Source: Ceratothoa steindachneri
Taxonomy: Eukaryota > Arthropoda > Malacostraca > Isopoda > Cymothoidae
Length of the DNA stretch: 64,000 nt
Direction: 5' to 3'
Assembly (NCBI GenBank): GCA_963969495.1
Contig: OZ018318.1
Location: 95,447,413 to 95,511,412, forward strand
Under the pieces are notes generated by a model, which was not told where the DNA came from, made no database searches, and worked only from the letters and a program-made list of their open reading frames with translations. This document shows positions 12,271 through 23,545 of this stretch, one piece after another. Each line of letters begins with the position of its first letter. Position 1 is the stretch's first letter. Made by a program: the position numbers and the translations under genes.

Positions 12271-14620
12271 GAAATTGAAAATAATCAGCCACAATATAAC
12301 TGGGTGGGACGCAAAAGGACACTGATTGTTTAACGTTTATCTTAAAGAAAACCCAGAAGTGAAGCTTCTTAATGAAATAAAATTATACCCAGATAGAAAC
12401 CGCGTAAAAATATTCAATTACAGTTATTCCTATGACCACAAGGGACATCAATTTGGACATAGTAATGGTGACCGTGAGAAATAGCAGTAAAGTTATTATG
12501 TTACGTGACCTCGATGAGGCTCATCTACCAGTTCATAATGACTAGCTCCACCCCTCATAAGAGAGACTTCCTGCCACTTCACAAATAAATGAAAGTGTTT
12601 GGACGCAGGGACCAAATAATATTCATGAAAGACCTAAATGCCGTCGATTGGGTATTCAGATACCCTGGTAACTTTATTAAGATTAAAAGTAATCTGGAAG
12701 TACTCCTGGAAAGGACTATATCAGAAAGAGTCGATCCAGAATTCCTGAAATTCTGAGGTTAAAAGGAAGCAAAGAAACTTCATTATTTTATCCACGTTTG
12801 AACTTAGCTCTAATTACCTAACACGAAGATGACCGTCCTAAAATAGCGCCCACAAAATGGTCATATTGTTTGATCTATATGGAACTAATTCAAATGAAAG
12901 CCAAGAAGCAGTTACAAGAACGCAAATTTGATCCAATATGCCGATGTACTAGGAAAGTCCCAAAAAGCCGACCTAAGTAAACCAGTTCTGGAAGAGAAAG
13001 ACAGGAGCACGGATTGAGTATGAAAGCGTTACTCAAAGCTGACAAAAAGCATATACACTGGAGCGTTTTTCCGATCATTGCCATACCCTTAATTCGCAAG
13101 GCACAAATTATAGCACTATAAGATTAATAAAAGAATCTAAAAATACCATCGAACGCACTGGACACATGAGGAGATACAGAGCTAAAATACAACGGTTAAA
13201 AGACCAACATCAAATATATAATGAAACGAAGTGCATGCTGGGAAAAATTGCGGTAAGCGATCGAAAAAGAAACAAACCATCTGAACTCTGGGGAAAAAAT
13301 AAGTCTTACAAGAGGAAAGGGGCAGCCCAAGAAAGAAGCTCGTTATTAGACACAACGGGATAGACACGAAAAGCCCGCTGGAGAGAACGAAGAGTTTGAA
13401 AGAAAACAGGAAAAAAGTATGAGATGAATTGGATCAAAGTTGATACGAAATAATACCGAATCACTTAACCTCCTTAACGGCATTGGCGACCAAATCGTCG
13501 AATATGTTACTTCAGAGTAGCTAAAAAAAAACTATAAAAGGGATCATACAAAGAGCGCCTAAGATATAGAGTTTGGCAAGGGAAAACCTCATGAGGGTCC
13601 CAGGCAGCTTCCTAAATAAAATAGTCCAGCTGTTTAACAACACAGTTAGTGCCAACTACCTACCCGATGTGTTCAAGAACGGTAAGGTATATTTTCGCCC
13701 AAGTCAGGTAGGCTACAAAATAGTCCACTTAACCTGAGGCCGATGACGGTGCTAAAAGCAATAGCCAACTCTTGGAGGGAAACAATATTAAGAGATTAAA
13801 CCTGCACCTGGAAACAAACACTTTAACAACACAACAATAGTATTGGCTAAGAAAAAACAAAAGCAACGATAGATCGCTAGCCATCCTTGTGGGAACAATG
13901 GCGAAATGATAGCAGGATAGGAACTATACGGACCTGCTGTTAAGAAATTTTTAAATGGAGTTCGACAAGGTTTGGAGAATTGGAATAAAATACTAAATAA
14001 ATTTGGGTCACCTTTATATTCCCACCAAATGCTTGTGTGAGTACATCAAGGACTGCGCAGCATATATATCTGTTGAAGTATTCAATGAACTAAGTTTCTA
14101 AATTACCGATGGTGTTGCCAGGGGGCTGCTTGAGTTATACTATGTGCAGCATTTTTACTTGAGAAGAGATATATACAATTCGATAAGGATGTCAAAATAA
14201 TTTTCATCACCAGATACACGCACGCATACAATATGGTGAAAATAATAGCAGTAGAAATAAAAAATATAAATAACTCTAGGCAGGTAAAAAACCTCGAGAG
14301 TGTTCGTCCATAACGACATATTTCGCTACCACAGAAAAGAAAGCGTCCTTGGGCTGAAAATCACGAGCCAAGGCTTTGGCAAGAACGTAAGTGAAGGGGG
14401 AAACATAACTTAGCATAAGTTATTCAAAATGTTCTAACTCAAAGCTCTAGAAAGGGAAAATAAACTCAAGATATATAACACCCTTGGCAAATCAACTCTT
14501 TTTATATCCAGCTATACCACTTAACACACCCACTTGGCTAAGAACCAGCAAATTATAAAGAGTGCACAACAGTGTGGCCTAATAGTCAATAATAGTATAA
14601 GTAGCAAACGATGAAGAAAA
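12271..14620 (+). pseudogene. Jockey/RTE-like LINE ORF2, endonuclease and RT (left arm)
   Basis: The endonuclease trace begins with NITGWDAKGH and LLNEIKLYPDRNRVKIFNYS (about 12297-12420). It continues with MKDLNAVDWVFRYPGNF (about 12630). The reverse transcriptase follows: LETNTL...QQ (about 13805), a VEKAFDKVW-like MEFDKVWRI (about 13955), ITDGVARG (about 14105) and ILGLKI-like sequence near 14350. All are scattered over three frames with numerous stops. The family is a motif-based call. The right arm carries the part from 12825 onwards at 34789-36588. Confidence 0.72.
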
Positions 14621-14628
14621 GAGACCAG
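14621..14628. repeat. Target-site duplication GAGACCAG, left side
   Basis: The same 8 bases recur at 16736-16743 and bracket the 2.1 kb insertion. The right arm has a single related octamer at 34781-34788 (GAGATCAG on the minus strand), which is the empty site. Confidence 0.85.
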
Positions 14629-14630
14629 TT

Positions 14631-15893
14631 GACCCCTTTTTCCTGGATAATTCCACTGAAGAAATTAAGGCCGAGCTGCTAGACAAGCAGTCCTGGGCCA
14701 AGATCTCCAAAGTGGAGAAAATCGGGAAAAACTTGATCAAGATAATATTTACCAACAGAGAAATGGCGCAGAAAGCTAGAAGAGACGGTCTGCTGGGATT
14801 CTACCTAAGGATTGCTCCGGAACAAATTGAGGCAGAAGAGTACATACTTCTGGAAAACTGCCAAAAATGTCTCGCATTGGAATCCCATACAACGAGGGAC
14901 TGCCCCCAAAAAGAGCAAACCTGCGCGGCATGCTCTCGAACCGGCCACGGTTGGAGAGAATGCAAGGAAGAAAAGGAAAAATGTGCGAACTGCGGAGGGG
15001 AACACAGGGCTCTTGCCATGAGATGCCCCCTTCGCAAAGAAAAAATCCGAGAAAAACGACAAAAGTTGAAACTGGAAAAGGAGGTAAAGTCTAGCGCAGG
15101 GTCTTACGCCGCAGCAGCCTCTGCCCAACCAACGACGATCTCGCCAGAAAGAGCTTCCCCGAAACTGGTCCTTCCTATGGAGTGCAAGGAAATCATGACT
15201 ATGGTCATCGTCGCCCACTTGGCGAACCTTGCACGCCCGGGAAGCTTTTCGGAGGAGCTAAATACCATGCTCCAACATAATGGAGTAAGGAAGAAATTAT
15301 GGTTCCCCCCGAACCCAGCATCTCAGGATGTCCTTAACATCAAGTTTGTGGATACACCAACGGTAACACCAGCGGAAAAGCCCAAACAAGATGAAGGGAA
15401 AAAACAACCAGAGATCGCCAAAAATAAAGAAAAAGATAGCCAGGAAATGGATAAAAACCCAACACCCCCCAGAAGCAGCCCAAAAAAGCCAAAACACAAG
15501 AAGAGAAACCTTAAAACAACAACAAAAGAAGAAGAAGATGGACGGACGGAAACCGACGATTGTTCAGAGGATGACGAAAGTTATCCAGGAGTGCCTCTCA
15601 CCGAAAGAACCGAAGTCCTTGAAAAAGGGCTTTTCTTCGACGGAGAGGAACTTAAACTGAAGATCTTCGGTAGCATCAACCGGCGTCCTGAAAAAGGCAA
15701 TCAACTAAAAATAGTGCATGGAATTCGTAACGGAGACTTTAAGTGGACCTTCGAGGGGCCTTGGTCCCCAAGAGAAATCAGAGGTCTAATGTGTAGCGGA
15801 ACCGTTTACATTCCAGACACAAGCCTTCACACGGTGAACGCGGCGACCTTCAAACGCATAAAAAACGGAATGAAAACGTCGGACATTGTGTAA
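14631..15893 (+). CDS. LINE ORF1 (gag-like) protein with three zinc knuckles, uninterrupted
   Basis: This is probably a nucleic-acid-binding ORF1 protein of a Jockey/I-type LINE that coats element RNA. The frame is open from 14631. The first ATG is at 14712, giving 393 residues. The N-terminal part (KIIFTNREMAQKARRDGLL) resembles the domain before the knuckles in arthropod ORF1 proteins. Three knuckles follow: CQKCLALESHTTRDC, CAACSRTGHGWREC and CANCGGEHRALAMRC (residues about 53-105 from the ATG). Then come a basic stretch, an Ala-rich part, and a long Lys/Glu/Pro-rich charged linker (about 215-290). The C-terminal 80 residues (LKIFGSINRR...TSDIV) have no motif I know. It has no stops, unlike every neighbouring element ORF, so the copy is young or was conserved until recently. 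The natural start is probably lost upstream. Confidence 0.8.
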   Translation, partial: DPFFLDNSTEEIKAELLDKQSWAKISKVEKIGKNLIKIIFTNREMAQKARRDGLLGFYLRIAPEQIEAEEYILLENCQKCLALESHTTRDCPQKEQTCAACSRTGHGWRECKEEKEKCANCGGEHRALAMRCPLRKEKIREKRQKLKLEKEVKSSAGSYAAAASAQPTTISPERASPKLVLPMECKEIMTMVIVAHLANLARPGSFSEELNTMLQHNGVRKKLWFPPNPASQDVLNIKFVDTPTVTPAEKPKQDEGKKQPEIAKNKEKDSQEMDKNPTPPRSSPKKPKHKKRNLKTTTKEEEDGRTETDDCSEDDESYPGVPLTERTEVLEKGLFFDGEELKLKIFGSINRRPEKGNQLKIVHGIRNGDFKWTFEGPWSPREIRGLMCSGTVYIPDTSLHTVNAATFKRIKNGMKTSDIV

Positions 15894-16067
15894 AAAGTGA
15901 CAAACAATAAAAAGTGAGTGTCGAAAGATTAAAGCTAATATATATTTAATACGTAAATTAATACAGAAAGTGAATAAGTATAAAGTGTCAAACATTAAAA
16001 GTGAAAGTCGAAAGATTAAAATTAATATAGGTTTAATAAGTAAATTAATACACAAAGTGAATATGTA
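15894..16067. repeat. Imperfect tandem pair, about 87 bp unit
   Basis: The two units share GTCGAAAGATTAAA and GTAAATTAATACA at an offset of 87 bases. They lie directly after the ORF1 stop codon, in the 3' region of the half-LINE-like insertion. Both units are AT-rich. Confidence 0.8.
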
Positions 16068-16344
16068 AATAATAATAAGGTCAAAAACGGTGCATAAGCA
16101 AATAATTATAAATATAGTTACTTATACAACTAATTTATATGTGATTTAAAAAGTGTACATTTCTAAAACATAAGCAACTAAATTCAAATTAATAAGTGTG
16201 AGTACGCTAAGTACTAAGTAGTAAAAAGTGTGCATTAAAAACAAATGTTAAAAATAGAAAATAGCAAAGGTAAATGTGGAATAATAACGTAGTGGACAAG
16301 TCTAAAGTGGTTAGATAAATATAGACATAATTATAAACGAATGT

Positions 16345-16450
16345 AATAGATACCGATAGGCAAAAATAATGTGAACTTAAGTGTTTAAATAATTAATAGA
16401 TACCGATAGGCAAAAATAATGTGAACTTAAGTGTTTAAATAATTAATAAT
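16345..16450. repeat. Perfect tandem duplication, 50 bp unit
   Basis: The segment starting TAATAGATACCGATAGG is repeated without a visible difference at an offset of exactly 50 bases, inside the 3' region of the half-LINE-like insertion. The identity points to a recent duplication. Confidence 0.9.
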
Positions 16451-16735
16451 CAAATACAAAACAAACATTGAAATATAAAATATTAATTAGATTATACAAA
16501 CTAAACCCTATTATGGGATAATATGTAAAGTGTTAAAGTAAATAATTAAAATACAAAAAGTTGAGCTCCTGTGTAAAATGCTCCAGGAGAACCCTTCTAT
16601 CTGTACCTTTGCCTTATACTAAAATTCTTCTCCTTCTCAGCGATGTATTTTCTCTTTTCATAACTATTACTGATACATTATATAGATTGATCTATAATGT
16701 CTTGTGCTTTTTTTCAAATAAACTTGTATACCCGC

Positions 16736-16743
16736 GAGACCAG
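16736..16743. repeat. Target-site duplication GAGACCAG, right side
   Basis: Second copy of the octamer at 14621-14628. Immediately after it the left arm resumes its match to the right arm. Confidence 0.85.
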
Positions 16744-18145
16744 TATCGAGAAATATGCCTTGATATGGTAAACATCGCATTACACAAGAGGGCATGCAAG
16801 ATATGGGGTAGATTGGAAATAAAGCTCAGCAAAGGAGAAAAAAAAAACAACAAATGGAGAAAAACTATACAACACAAAGTAAAGATGAATATTAGAAGAA
16901 TAATATCGATGCGAGAGGCTTGCATACAAATAAACTTGAATAGGTAAATAAAAACGCATTTAACGAACCCAAGAGATTGCTCGCGTCACAGCAACTAAGA
17001 AAACTTGAATCATTCCCGTTCCAAACTTTACCTAATATATACTTTCCACTCTACTCTTACTATATAACTTTTTTCTTCCCATCCGTTTGAAGAGCTAAGA
17101 TGTAAGACGTAACAGCTTATACTCTTTGAAGTAGTGGGGACCATTAGGTACTAATTGCTAACTTGCCTGATGCCCCAGGATTTTTTAATTAATAATAATA
17201 TTTAATAGGGCATCCATTCTAGTATTTAGTATTTTCGCAACTGGATGACCAAAAAAATGTGAGCGACGAAGCAAGCTACACTCAAGTTTCCCTTTGACAC
17301 AAGTCATGTTTAACTATCGATAAATGTTATTATAAAAGTTATAAATAGCAAAATTAAAATTTGTGATTTTCCTCCCTATTATAAAATTCATATGACAGAA
17401 TGGGATTTACGAACATTTTAGAATTTATGCTTATGATTTTGAATTAGTTCATCATTGTAGAATATGATCAAAATCTTCATCCCTTTGTCATTAAAACTCA
17501 AATACAAAAGAAATAAAAGGCAACAAAATTATAAGAGAGTGGAAACCCTTCAAATCAGTCGTAAATGTTACTAAAATCCTTGATATTGGATAACATAGGT
17601 ACACTTCCGCCACAGGACAAGATTTCAGGGGCTAACAATTACATATATTCCTCCACATCCTTCCTCTTTCATTCATTCTTTTACCTTATTCTCAAAAAAT
17701 TTACTTCCTTTGTTTATATCTCCCAGTGAACTTTCTCTTTGGTGTAGTCGCGTTTCTATTCTTCTCACTAGCGATTAACCTTGATAAATATGGATTTATA
17801 CATCATCAGCTGAACAATATGTATACAGTAGCAGCCATAATAATTCGTTCGCAGGGTTTCATCACGAACCCTACAGTACCTGCAAACCAAATCATGATCG
17901 GTAATTCATGATAAATTACAAATATAAAATAACCAGGGCTATTAGTTCGATATCTAAATATTAGGATTGATGAAACTGAAGGCTGCATTCAAAGGAGCAT
18001 TTTATTACAGAAATATTGTTGTCCAAATAATCCAAAGAGATAACACAGCAGACATGGTTGAGAAGGTAAATGAGAAAAGTCACTCACAAGTATTTTATGG
18101 TCGGCACAATATATTAGTGCTTGGTATGTCGAGCTTTACTATTAA
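16744..18145. other. AT-rich palindrome arm segment without genes
   Basis: It matches 33390-34780 in reverse. No coding potential is convincing. Short open frames conserved between arms (for example 17988-17806 minus) are conserved only because the DNA is about 95% alike. Confidence 0.6.
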
Positions 18146-18960
18146 TTACGCATTGACATCTTGTGCCACAGGAATGCAATAACCGAAGGCATTCTTCTAG
18201 GGTTATTTTTCTCCATTCCTATTGTAATATTTCTAAAATATTCTTCGATGGCACTTAGGTTTCTCACCTTAGTTGTATTTCCTAGAGTCTTCAACAAATT
18301 CTCAATCGGGTTAAGGTACGAGCTCTGAGCAGACCAGTTCATTACGCTTAACTTCTCCTGATACATTGAATTCTTGACCAAACTGGCCGTGTTGCAAAGT
18401 GCATCATCTTTTATAAAAATGGCCAGTCTGACTAAGGTAGAGGTCATATGGAGCACAGAACGACCTTGCAAAAGTTCTTTATGCACTTAACAATTCATTC
18501 TGCCCTTAAATCTCACTAGTGAGTAATTACTTTCCGCAAAGTTTACGCTCTACAACATAAAGCTTCCTTCATCAAACCTGATGCTGGACTTCATACGCAC
18601 TTATCAGGTAATCTTTTTTTATGTTTTCGACGGACGAACCTTCTGCCTTCTGAATCAAGGAAATTGCATTTAGATTCATCAGTGAGGTATACTTTGGACC
18701 ATTGGTCTTGTGTTCATCAACCGTGTTTAATGGCGAAGGATAATCTATCTCTCATGTTTACAGGGCTGATCAATAGCTTGAAGGCTGGTGCGCGAAATTT
18801 TAAAGATCTTTTTGACCAACGGCGTGATACTATTCTTTTGGAGACAATATTGCACATGGTGTCGTTAATCTTTTACTCCCGGAAACGAAAGTTGGATTGT
18901 AAAAAGACATTTCTTTTAATTTAGTTTCCTTGTTATATTAAAGTACATTTGGAGTAGTAG
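18146..18960 (-). pseudogene. Tc1-like transposase, left arm
   Basis: This is a cut-and-paste DNA transposase. Minus-strand translation gives SLMNLNAIS/DSEGRRFVRR-like sequence near 18700-18640. A longer frame (18486-18142) then has the second catalytic Asp in KDDALCNTA and the final Glu in YLNPIENLLKTL. Thirty-four residues separate them, matching the DD34E spacing of Tc1. The first Asp lies in the TDESKCNF block, which is better preserved in the right-arm copy. Frame changes and stops interrupt it, and I did not find the terminal inverted repeats. Confidence 0.85.
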
Positions 18961-19880
18961 TAATAATGATTTGGGTTAATTAATATTTAATAAGTGGTCG
19001 TAGTTGCGTTTTGCGAAAGTGTATTGTTTCGAGTTGCCACCTAGCACAGTTACGGGTGTACCGAGAAGCAGTTTTTTTACTGCTACTACGACTCAGTGTC
19101 AAGACGTAAATACAGACCCCGTTAAATATCTACTAAAATTTCCGAGAGGTGTCAAGTTTTGGTTCATACGGCGTGCAAAGCCCTATGATAATAACTTAGC
19201 TATTTTCATTTAAGTCTCATAAATATTAATGGATAAATAAGCCATTATCTCCCTCCAAGATCAAGAGTAATCGCCATTTTACAGGCTAAGTTTATATTTA
19301 GCTGTTATTTATTAATAATAGCTACCTATTAGGATCCTTTAGGCATATTATACTTAGACACTGTGAATGGGATATTTAATAACCCCTTTATATTAGAGCC
19401 AGTAATTGGAGATTTTATTATTTTAATAAGTTTATATTATAGCCATTATTTTTCATTTAAAATTTAACTTAATTATTTTTCTCGCAGTTTCTTGTTTAAA
19501 GTGTTCACAGTGACCAAGTTCATAATTAAAAATTAAAAAGGAAATTCGCCATATATGGTTGTTAATTTATTTGTCCTGAAATCCTGGCTGCTGTTTTTTA
19601 TTGGTCTCATATGGAACTACGGACTATGGCTTAGTATTCTCTTTGGAGTTTTCGGAGGCTTCCTTGTTAAAATTGCACTAATACATGAGTCTGTGGTATT
19701 TAAACCTGATAACTATTATGTAAGGCATTTAAACCTTTCGCCTAAGGCTATCATGGAGAGAGGATTCTCATGACTTAGTTTTAACGTCAGCACTCCGATA
19801 TAGGCTGCAGTAGTAGGTCCTCTAGTCATGTTTGCTGCTTGGAACATGACAAGACAATGACTAAAGAAATTAATGTAAGT
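18961..19880. other. AT-rich palindrome segment without genes
   Basis: It matches 31942-32650 and 30314-30502 in reverse. The left arm contains about 80 bases (19711-19788) not present on the right. A 69-codon frame at 19004 (+), conserved at 32556 (-), has no recognisable motif. Confidence 0.55.
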
Positions 19881-20874
19881 GTTGTAGAATAGGCTCTCGA
19901 CGATATACCATATATAACTATTCATTGAGGGAATTATTCTAATATTTCGAGTGCGTGGTAATCTGATTGACCGAGGTTAGTCTCAAAGGGAGGGGGGGCC
20001 TGGAGAGGCTTATTTATCCTCAATATGCTTAAGAAATGGAACGGTGCACAAGGATAAATAATTTGGCTACCATCAATAAAATAGTTTTATTAATTAAACT
20101 ATCAAAAACACAAAAAAAATGTATACATAAACGGAGAATGATAAGGGTCGTCGGAATATCTGACTAATCTGAGGATTACGATTTGGAGAGATTTAAAAAG
20201 GTAAACAAATAAAAATTAAATGGGGGAAATCGTTAGCTAAACCATTTAAAGCACAGGGTTGCGTTGACAAAAGGTTATATGATTGAAGGTAATGCTCAGC
20301 TTACGTAATTACAGAGTTGTTGTGCAGATGAAGACGGTGCGAAGGAATCTTCGGTCCACTAGCAATTTCCAGCAGAAGGGTTCTTCGGGGGGTTGTCCTT
20401 AACAAAGGAGAAGGACTTGGCGTATCGAAGGCACGAACCTTGGCACTCAAGGGATATTGTCCTCTTATGGACAATAAGAGAGTTCTCGAGGTAGACAGTC
20501 TTTACGTGCGCAAGGAAGACCGGATCGGCGTGATGCCTCGCGAGGTTAATCTGGATCTGATCTGCTTTAAGTGGAAAAGCTATGAAATAAATAGTTGAAG
20601 CCAACCCATTGGCGTAGGGGACAATTGAATAGGAGGCTTTGGGGGAATGTCCAGCTGGCGCTGAGGAAATATCTTATCTGCCCATAAGCCGCACTCAATC
20701 TGGCGAGATCGACGTATGGATGCGAAACGGGGCAGTGAACCACCTTGATTAAACATTGGCTATGATATGAGACAAAGCGCTTCTGCTTCCTCTCACAGGC
20801 AGGATGCCAGGGCTAGGCATGGTTTAAATGTGATAGAGGCTGAATTAAAGCGGCGTCAGACCGTTCTATCACAG
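19881..20874. mobile_element. Unclassified 994-bp insertion, left arm only
   Basis: The segment is absent at the matching place on the right arm (about 30314-30318). TAAGT at 19876-19880 and 20875-20879 flanks it, as a 5-bp target-site duplication would. The ends share only a weak inverted similarity (TAGAATAGG against TAGAACGG). Its middle is GC-richer than the surroundings, but its open frames (for example 20604-20359 minus) have no known motif. It could be a non-autonomous DNA element or a truncated retroelement. Confidence 0.6.
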
Positions 20875-20879
20875 TAAGT

Positions 20880-22780
20880 ACTGTATCTCAATAGCCTAAA
20901 ATCGTTGGTTGTATCAAAGATAGAAGTATTAGATTTACGCTCGTTGGAGAGTTTCGACCACAATATTTTTGGAAATTAAATGCTCTTTGCACGTTACTTG
21001 CAGCTTCATCCATTGTGACATGTAAACTTTACATCTATGAATAACTCATAGCCATGCTTAGTTTATATCTCTAATTAATCATGCATTAAGGACCCCTATT
21101 TGGTGATAATCTACTCTTAGTATGGGGCTGAACACCTAAGAGCTCGCATTATTATGGACGATACTATATTTGGTCGTGAATAAACCCTTAAATATATTAA
21201 ATTTTTAGCTGTTGGTCCAAATGTATAAAAGAAAAAACAATACGTATCTCCTTTATAATGAAGCTCTTTGAGCATAGTGGGTGGCTTTTGTGTCAGGTGA
21301 AGCCAGGTAAAAGAATAAATCATTCAATCTTATAAAACTACTTCAAGCCGTTAATAAAATTATTTTGATCACCAAAGCATACACTCTTCCATCGTCTACT
21401 ACAAATGCACAAATCCCCCGAACCAAACCAAACCTTAAAAAAAAACAAATTCAATCTTCATGACCTAAACTACGAAACAAATAGCGACACTCTTTATCTT
21501 TTAATAAAAACAATGAACCCAGTAACTTGAACTAACTTAGGAACGTGAGCAACAGCTCATTATCATCTAATAAAATCAATGAACTTGAACAACTTCAGCT
21601 AAATTTTTCTTCGTTAATAAAAATGACACTAAATTATCTTCAGGTGAAAAAAGGTTGCAGTAGCTAATATCTTCAAATGAGAGTTTCGTAATAGCTTATA
21701 TTAATGTGACCTTGAAGGTAACTATCTAATTTATTCTCACTTATTTGAAAATGAAATAGGTCAAAGACACGATGGTTAATTAAAGAACTGAAAGAGCGAG
21801 AGAAAAATGATAAAGAAATTACAAACATTAAGAACCATTGAGCATTTCACTTGACAATAAAACATTAATCTAGGAAACTAATTTGTACAAGAGCTCATAT
21901 ACGCTAAATTTATACTTTGCCTCTCAATATGAGTCTCATCTGGTCAATTAACCAAATCCAACGTGAATTCCGATTATTCAGATTATGAAGTTTAGTTATT
22001 TCTGGCAACTACATATAAAGGTATTTTTTTATTTCGTTGTGGTTTAATATAGCAGGTAAGCCTTTAAAACCGACTCCAAACCACGCTTTAGGGTCTAATC
22101 CATCATCTGATTTTTCTTTGTACACGTTGCATTCTAAATTGCAAGAGCAAACCCCGAGAAATCTTCTGGATTAATCCGTGTTGAGAGGGTTCTGCTTTTC
22201 GTCTCTCTGAAAGTGCACTAACACCGATATATAAGCACAACTCCTATTCTCTTTCTCGTAAAGTTCGCTAATAACTTTACCGGAGCGGAGCTTGATATCG
22301 CACGGTTATTCATAGCTGCTGACCATAAAGCTACCTCACCCACAATGGAGCATTTGAAATTTATTCTCTAAACGACTTTGGTAGTGAAAGTTTTGGTTCT
22401 CTTTTTTTTTAATATCTAAAATTCAAATGAAAATTCGTAAATTTTAAAAGAGAAATAGAATAAATAAGTAACTCTGGTATATGAAAGATTGTATTTTTGA
22501 AACTTGCAATGTGATAATGTCATGGTGTGACATTACATTATATCAATACCATATTATATCTATGGGGAAGGGACTAATAACTTAAATCGAACCGACAAAG
22601 GGGCGAAACGCCACGAGTTTCTACGCGCGGAGCAGCGAGAATAGAATGCAAAAAGAAGCCAGGTAAAATTTAGGCAATCGCGCAGGTCAAGGTTATTTAA
22701 AGAGGCATGTATAAAAATATAATTTTATTTACATAAAATCAGAGAATCAATGGGTAAAATTATATTGATAAATGAGGGGG
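20880..22780. other. AT-rich palindrome segment without genes
   Basis: It pairs with 28390-30310 in reverse at about 95% by eye. No coding, RNA gene or transposon protein signal was found. Confidence 0.55.
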
Positions 22781-23545
22781 GAATTGCAGAGTTATGCATC
22801 AGAGTCTGAACTTAAAAATTAACGCGTTACAAAAGAAGACTATTCCAATGGGGAGGATTAACTCAAATGGGTGGCTGAAGGAGGGGAGAGGGGTTGGCTT
22901 ACGGAGGATTCTGGGTGAGACGACAGGTAATGTTTCACGGATGTCTTCTGCAGGCAATAAACTTGAGGGCGAGGGCACTCGGAGCTTCTGAGCACGAAGT
23001 TGATGTGATGACGGTTCTCCAAGGGGGGGGGGGCGGTAACTTTCGGTCCAGGGGAGAGTACCTTGGCCACCCGAAGACGAGGAATGAGCGAGGAAGGTTT
23101 CTACAGGAGTTGATCAGTGGAGTCGAAAAAATCGATTGCTCAGTGTCGATCGTCAAATGCAAATACCTCACTGGCTGGGATAATTCAAACGACACGAAAA
23201 GTTCAACCGTCACTTTCCTTCGTTGCTAAGCACCTGACTTGAAACTAGGGAGAATGCTTCTTGGATACTAGTGGGACTCCTCAACTCTGTATCTCCCACT
23301 TGAAAGATGAGCCCTATATATCCGAGGCTCCTCTAGGAGGGGTGGGGGGAAACATGGGGTGATTGGCCACCACTACTCTCGAATGGCCTCGAACCTTCAC
23401 GCCCAGGCGATTCTAACCGGTGAAAAGGTGGTCCGGGGTGGAAGCGGTTCGAGGCTACTGCTTGTGGATGGGGGGGAGGCTTACCAATTTAAGCCTAACC
23501 AAATTATAGAATTTTCTTTAACGCATGGACGTCATTTCCGTGCTG
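22781..23545. other. GC-rich inner end of left arm
   Basis: It pairs with 27650-28390. Both copies have G runs, a CCTATATATCCGAGG segment (about 23312 here, 27870 in reverse) and long overlapping open frames on both strands that are not coding in any family I know. The composition and TATA-like segment would suit a retroelement leader or LTR, but no LTR boundary could be defined. Confidence 0.4.

Larger units (their letters stand above)
14629..16735 (+). mobile_element. ORF1-only (half-LINE-like) insertion, left arm only
   Basis: This is a 2107-bp segment absent from the otherwise matching right arm and flanked by an 8-bp duplication. It contains one open frame (14631-15893) coding for a LINE-type zinc-knuckle ORF1 protein. 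An AT-rich 3' part of about 840 bp follows, with no reverse transcriptase. The frame is already open at the very first bases of the insertion, so the element looks 5'-truncated, which is common in LINE insertions. An AATAAA lies about 15 bases before the 3' end, but there is no poly-A tail. ORF1-only LINE derivatives (HAL1 type) are known in mammals; the comparison is mine. Confidence 0.7.
5776..23545. repeat. Left arm of a giant broken palindrome
   Basis: Read against the reverse complement of 27650-39953, this arm matches in five collinear blocks. 5776-9114 pairs with 36589-39953, 12825-14628 with 34781-36588, 16736-19618 with 31942-34788, 19614-19880 with 30314-30502, and 20875-23545 with 27650-30318. 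Paired block lengths agree closely, for example 2671 against 2669 bp for the innermost block. Diagnostic shared peptides include MAAGKPHRQS at 5786(+) and 39937(-), and IMIWFAGTVGFV at about 17900(-) and 33630(+). Sequence between the blocks is specific to one arm. Confidence 0.93.

Noticed and set aside
17806..17988. Small frames conserved between the arms (also 19004-19213, 21117-21323 and their mirrors)
   Set aside because: They are conserved only because the DNA of the arms is about 95% alike. There are no motifs, and frames on both strands are equally conserved.
22935..23213. Long overlapping frames in the GC-rich inner arm ends, conserved at 27985-28257
   Set aside because: They show no recognisable domain and both strands are open because of the GC-rich composition. 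Not called as genes.
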